64,000 nt of DNA from Microvenator marinus. Its GTDB lineage: Bacteria; Myxococcota_A; Bradymonadia; Bradymonadales; Bradymonadaceae. Below are positions 61,421 through 64,000 of this stretch, one piece after another. The notes below the pieces were generated by a model. The model had not been told where the DNA came from. It did not search any database and saw only the letters and a program-made list of their open reading frames with translations. A program made the position numbers and the translations under genes. Each line of letters begins with the position of its first letter. Positions within the stretch are counted from its first letter, which is position 1. The DNA is taken from NCBI RefSeq assembly GCF_007993755.1, contig NZ_CP042467.1, forward strand, positions 4,488,001 through 4,552,000, given 5' to 3'.

Positions 61421-62999
61421 AACTTGCCTCACACTCGTAGCGCTGAGTGTCGCTTTTCAAGCGTGCGCCGTGGGCGAGGATCCTCTCGTCACACCTGACA
61501 TGTCGGGGCCGGACTTCACTCAGGATATGCCTGGTACGCCTGATTTTGGTCAGGACATGCCGGCGGACGCCGCGCCCGATCTCGATATGGCGCAGGATAT
61601 GAACGTCCCCGATTTGGCTCCCGACGCCGAGATGGACGCCTCACATGATATGCCTGAAGACGCTGCGCCAGATGCCTCAGGGTGTATACCTGAGTGTGGT
61701 GCACGGTCGGTATGTGAAAACAATGTGTGCGTGGACATCTGTCAGGTCACAGCTGCCGAGTGCGGAGTAGCTCAGTACAGTGGCGCTTCGGCAGATTGTG
61801 GAACGTGTGGCGTGTCCGAAGCCTGCGTCCAAAACTCTTGTGATAATGTGTGCCAGGCGGCCGGCATGAGTTGTGGAGAGCTCGTTTTTGATGGGCAGTT
61901 GGTGAACTGTGCGCCTTGCACGGGATATTGCAACTCGGGTTCCTGCATTAGTGGAGGGATTTGGGGCGCAGTCGCAGGCTTTTCACACACCTGCGCGTGG
62001 AACTCCAATCAACGAGCTTTGTGCTGGGGGAGTAATGCCGCCCAAGAGCTTGGGCTCGGGTCAAGCGCGCCTGCGAGCGAGCCCACACCTACTCAGCTCG
62101 CCACGACTGGCGTGCTGGAGATATCGACCCGCGCTCAGAATTCATGTTTGAGGACGGCGACCTCGGTTCGGTGTTGGGGGCCCAATGATTTTGGGCAAAT
62201 CGGTGATGGGACTCAGAGTCCGCGAAACCAGCCGACTTTGGTCAGCGGCCTCGGCCAGACCCTAAGCATCAGTGTTGGTGGTGGATTTGCCTGTGCACTC
62301 ATGCCGGATCGCACCGTTCGTTGCTGGGGTACGAACGCACAGGGGCAGCTAGGTATCGGTTCCTCGGACCAGTTTAGAACGACCCCAGCGCAAGTTCAGG
62401 GTCTGACCGATGTCGCGCAGATCGCCACGGGTACGGCGCATACGTGCGCGCTAAAAATCGACGGAAGCGTGTGGTGCTGGGGTTGGAACGAAGACGGACA
62501 GCTCAGTGGCACCAATGGTCTTTCTCGCTTTCCAGTGGGCGTCTCGGCGCTCCAAGACATGAAGAGTATTGGACTTGGGAACTATCATTCATGTGCGGTC
62601 TCTCAGGCTGATGAACTTTATTGCTGGGGACGCGGTGCTCAGGGGCAAATCGGCGACGGAACACTAACTTCTGCGCAGCGAACACCGGTCAAGTTGAGCC
62701 TGGTAAATGTCCTAAAGGTGAGTGCTGGGGCTTCGCACACCTGCGCGGTAATGGAGAACGGAGCGTTGCGCTGTTGGGGTGAGAACAGCGACGGACAGCT
62801 CGGCAACGGGACCACCACGCGAAGTTCGTCACCGGTCCTGGTGGGCGGGCTATCCGGGATTTCGAGCGTTTCAGGTGGTGCGTATCATACGTGTGCGACT
62901 CGAACGAATGGCCAACTCTATTGCTGGGGCCGCAGCGACTTTGGGCAAATTGGCGACGGAACGACGACACGAAAGCTGAGTCCTGTACAGATTTTTTGA
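61386..62999 (+). CDS. RCC1-repeat lipoprotein
   Basis: 537 residues from a GTG at 61386 with GAAGG 8 nt upstream, inside the pckA 3' end (another in-frame start is TTG 61380). The signal peptide has a basic n-region (PRRRTTK) and lipobox VAFQAC. It is followed by an Asp/Met/Pro low-complexity spacer (about 32-95), two Cys-rich modules, and seven RCC1-type repeats (about 190-537), each with xxHTCAxxxxxxxxCWGxN. RCC1 repeats form a beta-propeller; extracellular binding is likely and the target is unknown. Confidence 0.8.
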   Translation: MQKFWPRRRTTKTCLTLVALSVAFQACAVGEDPLVTPDMSGPDFTQDMPGTPDFGQDMPADAAPDLDMAQDMNVPDLAPDAEMDASHDMPEDAAPDASGCIPECGARSVCENNVCVDICQVTAAECGVAQYSGASADCGTCGVSEACVQNSCDNVCQAAGMSCGELVFDGQLVNCAPCTGYCNSGSCISGGIWGAVAGFSHTCAWNSNQRALCWGSNAAQELGLGSSAPASEPTPTQLATTGVLEISTRAQNSCLRTATSVRCWGPNDFGQIGDGTQSPRNQPTLVSGLGQTLSISVGGGFACALMPDRTVRCWGTNAQGQLGIGSSDQFRTTPAQVQGLTDVAQIATGTAHTCALKIDGSVWCWGWNEDGQLSGTNGLSRFPVGVSALQDMKSIGLGNYHSCAVSQADELYCWGRGAQGQIGDGTLTSAQRTPVKLSLVNVLKVSAGASHTCAVMENGALRCWGENSDGQLGNGTTTRSSSPVLVGGLSGISSVSGGAYHTCATRTNGQLYCWGRSDFGQIGDGTTTRKLSPVQIF

Positions 63000-63013
63000 A
63001 GAAGGTTTGAGAA

Positions 63014-63643
63014 TTGCGTAACTCCACCATCGTCACTCTAGTAATCTTGGCCGTACTCGGGGCTGGTGCGTGGATCTTTCTGGCAGAGCCGTTTTCCAAA
63101 GATACGGGGCTCGTCAAAAAGGCCGCGCTCGCCTTTATGGAAGACCTTCAGTTCAAGGACTTCCGTTCGTCTTCGCTCTATCATCACGAGTTAGAGCGCG
63201 ACCGCGTGGACATTGGTCGAACGCTCGAGAAGCTCTTTCTGGTCAAGCCGGAGCTCCTGGACATAATCGACTACCGCATCGTCAAGATGGACGTGGATAG
63301 TTCAGGAGATCGAGCACGCGTGAAGATTCGAAGCCGATACAAGCGGCTCAATTACGACGAGGAACCCAAGGACGGCGAGCTTCTCCTCTACTGGATTAAG
63401 AGGCACCCTCAATGTCCGATCGGCGCGAGCTGTAGCGTGGATGGGCGTTGTGTTGATGAGTTCGGTAAACTCCTCCTCAAGCCCGAGGACGAGGATAAAA
63501 AGAAAAAGAATTCAAAACCTATCCAAGCCGACGAAGTTGACCCCGGCATGACCGATCAGCACTTTTCGTGCAGTCCAGAGCGCGAACATCAGTGGTTCAT
63601 GAATCTAGATTCGACGCTGAAAGAAAAGCGGTATAACTACTGA
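63014..63643 (+). CDS. Hypothetical membrane-anchored protein
   Basis: 209 residues with a TTG start. One N-terminal membrane anchor (VTLVILAVLGAGAWIFL, about 7-23) is followed by a soluble domain with several acidic/basic strands. Cys-containing turn CPIGASCSVDGRC (about 134-146), then a charged Lys-rich stretch EDEDKKKKNSKP (about 158-169). No family is recognised. It lies 14 bp after the RCC1 lipoprotein gene and may be co-transcribed. Confidence 0.6.
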   Translation: MRNSTIVTLVILAVLGAGAWIFLAEPFSKDTGLVKKAALAFMEDLQFKDFRSSSLYHHELERDRVDIGRTLEKLFLVKPELLDIIDYRIVKMDVDSSGDRARVKIRSRYKRLNYDEEPKDGELLLYWIKRHPQCPIGASCSVDGRCVDEFGKLLLKPEDEDKKKKNSKPIQADEVDPGMTDQHFSCSPEREHQWFMNLDSTLKEKRYNY

Positions 63644-63746
63644 TTCGCAGAAAAAGTGAAAAAAGTGGGAATCATAGCTTGCCTCGGCGAGGTTTGCGTC
63701 AACACTTTTGCATCCGAAACTGGATAACATTTGATGAGGTGGACGA

Positions 63747-64000
63747 ATGGAGGACAATCTCAAACCGAGTATCGAAGTCGATAAGCTCTCGAAATCCTAC
63801 GGTGATTTTGTAGCTCTGGACGGCGTGAGTTTCAGCGTTCAGCCCGGCCAGATTGTGGGCTTTCTAGGGCCAAATGGCGCTGGAAAAACGACGACAATGA
63901 AGATTCTGACCTGCTTCATGGCGGCGAGCAGCGGCAGCGCCAAGGTTGCCGGGTATGACGTCTACGATGAGTCCGAAAAGGTGCGCGAGAAGATCGGGTA
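63747..64000 (+). CDS. ABC transporter ATP-binding protein (5' part, cut by window end)
   Basis: ATG at 63747 with a GAGGTGG upstream; the first 84 codons are visible. IEVDKLSKSYGDFVALDGVS is followed by Walker A GPNGAGKTTTMKIL (about 44-57) and a segment typical of the Q-loop approach (VAGYDVYDESEKVREKIG). The style is that of DrrA/NatA- or GldA-type export ATPases. The gene continues past 64000, so signature and Walker B are not seen. Confidence 0.85.
   Translation, partial: MEDNLKPSIEVDKLSKSYGDFVALDGVSFSVQPGQIVGFLGPNGAGKTTTMKILTCFMAASSGSAKVAGYDVYDESEKVREKIG

Overview
The window reads as a stretch of bacterial chromosome, densely coded on both strands, with no phage, insertion sequence or CRISPR array visible. 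The protein families point to a predatory or surface-active deltaproteobacterial lineage, most likely Myxococcota and possibly Bradymonadia. This is inferred from gene style only: many lipoproteins with Cys-rich modules, Asp-Pro linkers and low-complexity Asn/Thr or Asp/Met spacers, a MopE-type Asp-rich metal-binding segment, RCC1 repeats, and a mixture of housekeeping operons and small unknown secreted proteins. No rRNA is present to settle it.

Layout. 1-3.9 kb (+): TerB-like protein, a large Asn-repeat lipoprotein and a Na/phosphate symporter. 3.9-12.1 kb (-): a long run with an LCIB-like carbonic anhydrase, a thiolase-like protein, gatCAB, mtnA, queD and a double-CDGSH/glutamate-synthase fusion. 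12.4-15.2 kb: SulP transporter, a membrane LuxR-type regulator whose 3' end overlaps it, and a DUF2231-like membrane protein. 15.2-21.3 kb (-): PEP synthase, SDR, an unknown protein, a MOSC-DUF3293 fusion and a lipoprotein hydrolase. 21.5-29.3 kb (+): a tightly overlapping five-gene operon (acyltransferase, coiled coil, unknown, HSP90-like ATPase, giant degenerate HSP90-like paralogue). This is the best candidate here for an undescribed system. 29.4-34.3 kb: tRNA-Phe with promoter and terminator, an orphan Liv-type binding protein plus ATPase, small secreted proteins and ArsC. 34.3-37.4 kb (-): a FadL-type porin between two lipoproteins. 37.5-42.7 kb: panBC, a lipoprotein, then a TetR-etfBA unit with a visible operator, and a frameshifted secreted gene. 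42.9-43.05 kb: a compact structured RNA with its own promoter-like sequence and terminator. 43.1-50.6 kb (+): membrane sulfatase-like enzyme, DUF523, proS, pyrF, rlmB and an LRR protein. 50.6-56.2 kb (+): the classical tRNA Thr-Tyr-Gly-Thr / tuf / tRNA-Trp / secE / nusG / rplKAJL block. 56.2-64 kb: VTT membrane protein, unknown protein, class V aminotransferase, ATP-type PEP carboxykinase, RCC1 lipoprotein, unknown protein and the start of an ABC ATPase cut by the window end.

Functional themes. Translation is heavily represented (gatCAB, proS, rlmB, tRNAs, tuf, rplKAJL). PEP synthase and PEP carboxykinase both support gluconeogenic growth. A FadR-like TetR with EtfBA, and a FadL porin, fit fatty-acid use. 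SulP next to an LCIB-like carbonic anhydrase suggests bicarbonate handling. Several start codons were moved from the longest possible reading frame to positions with a clear Shine-Dalgarno sequence; each is noted in its entry.
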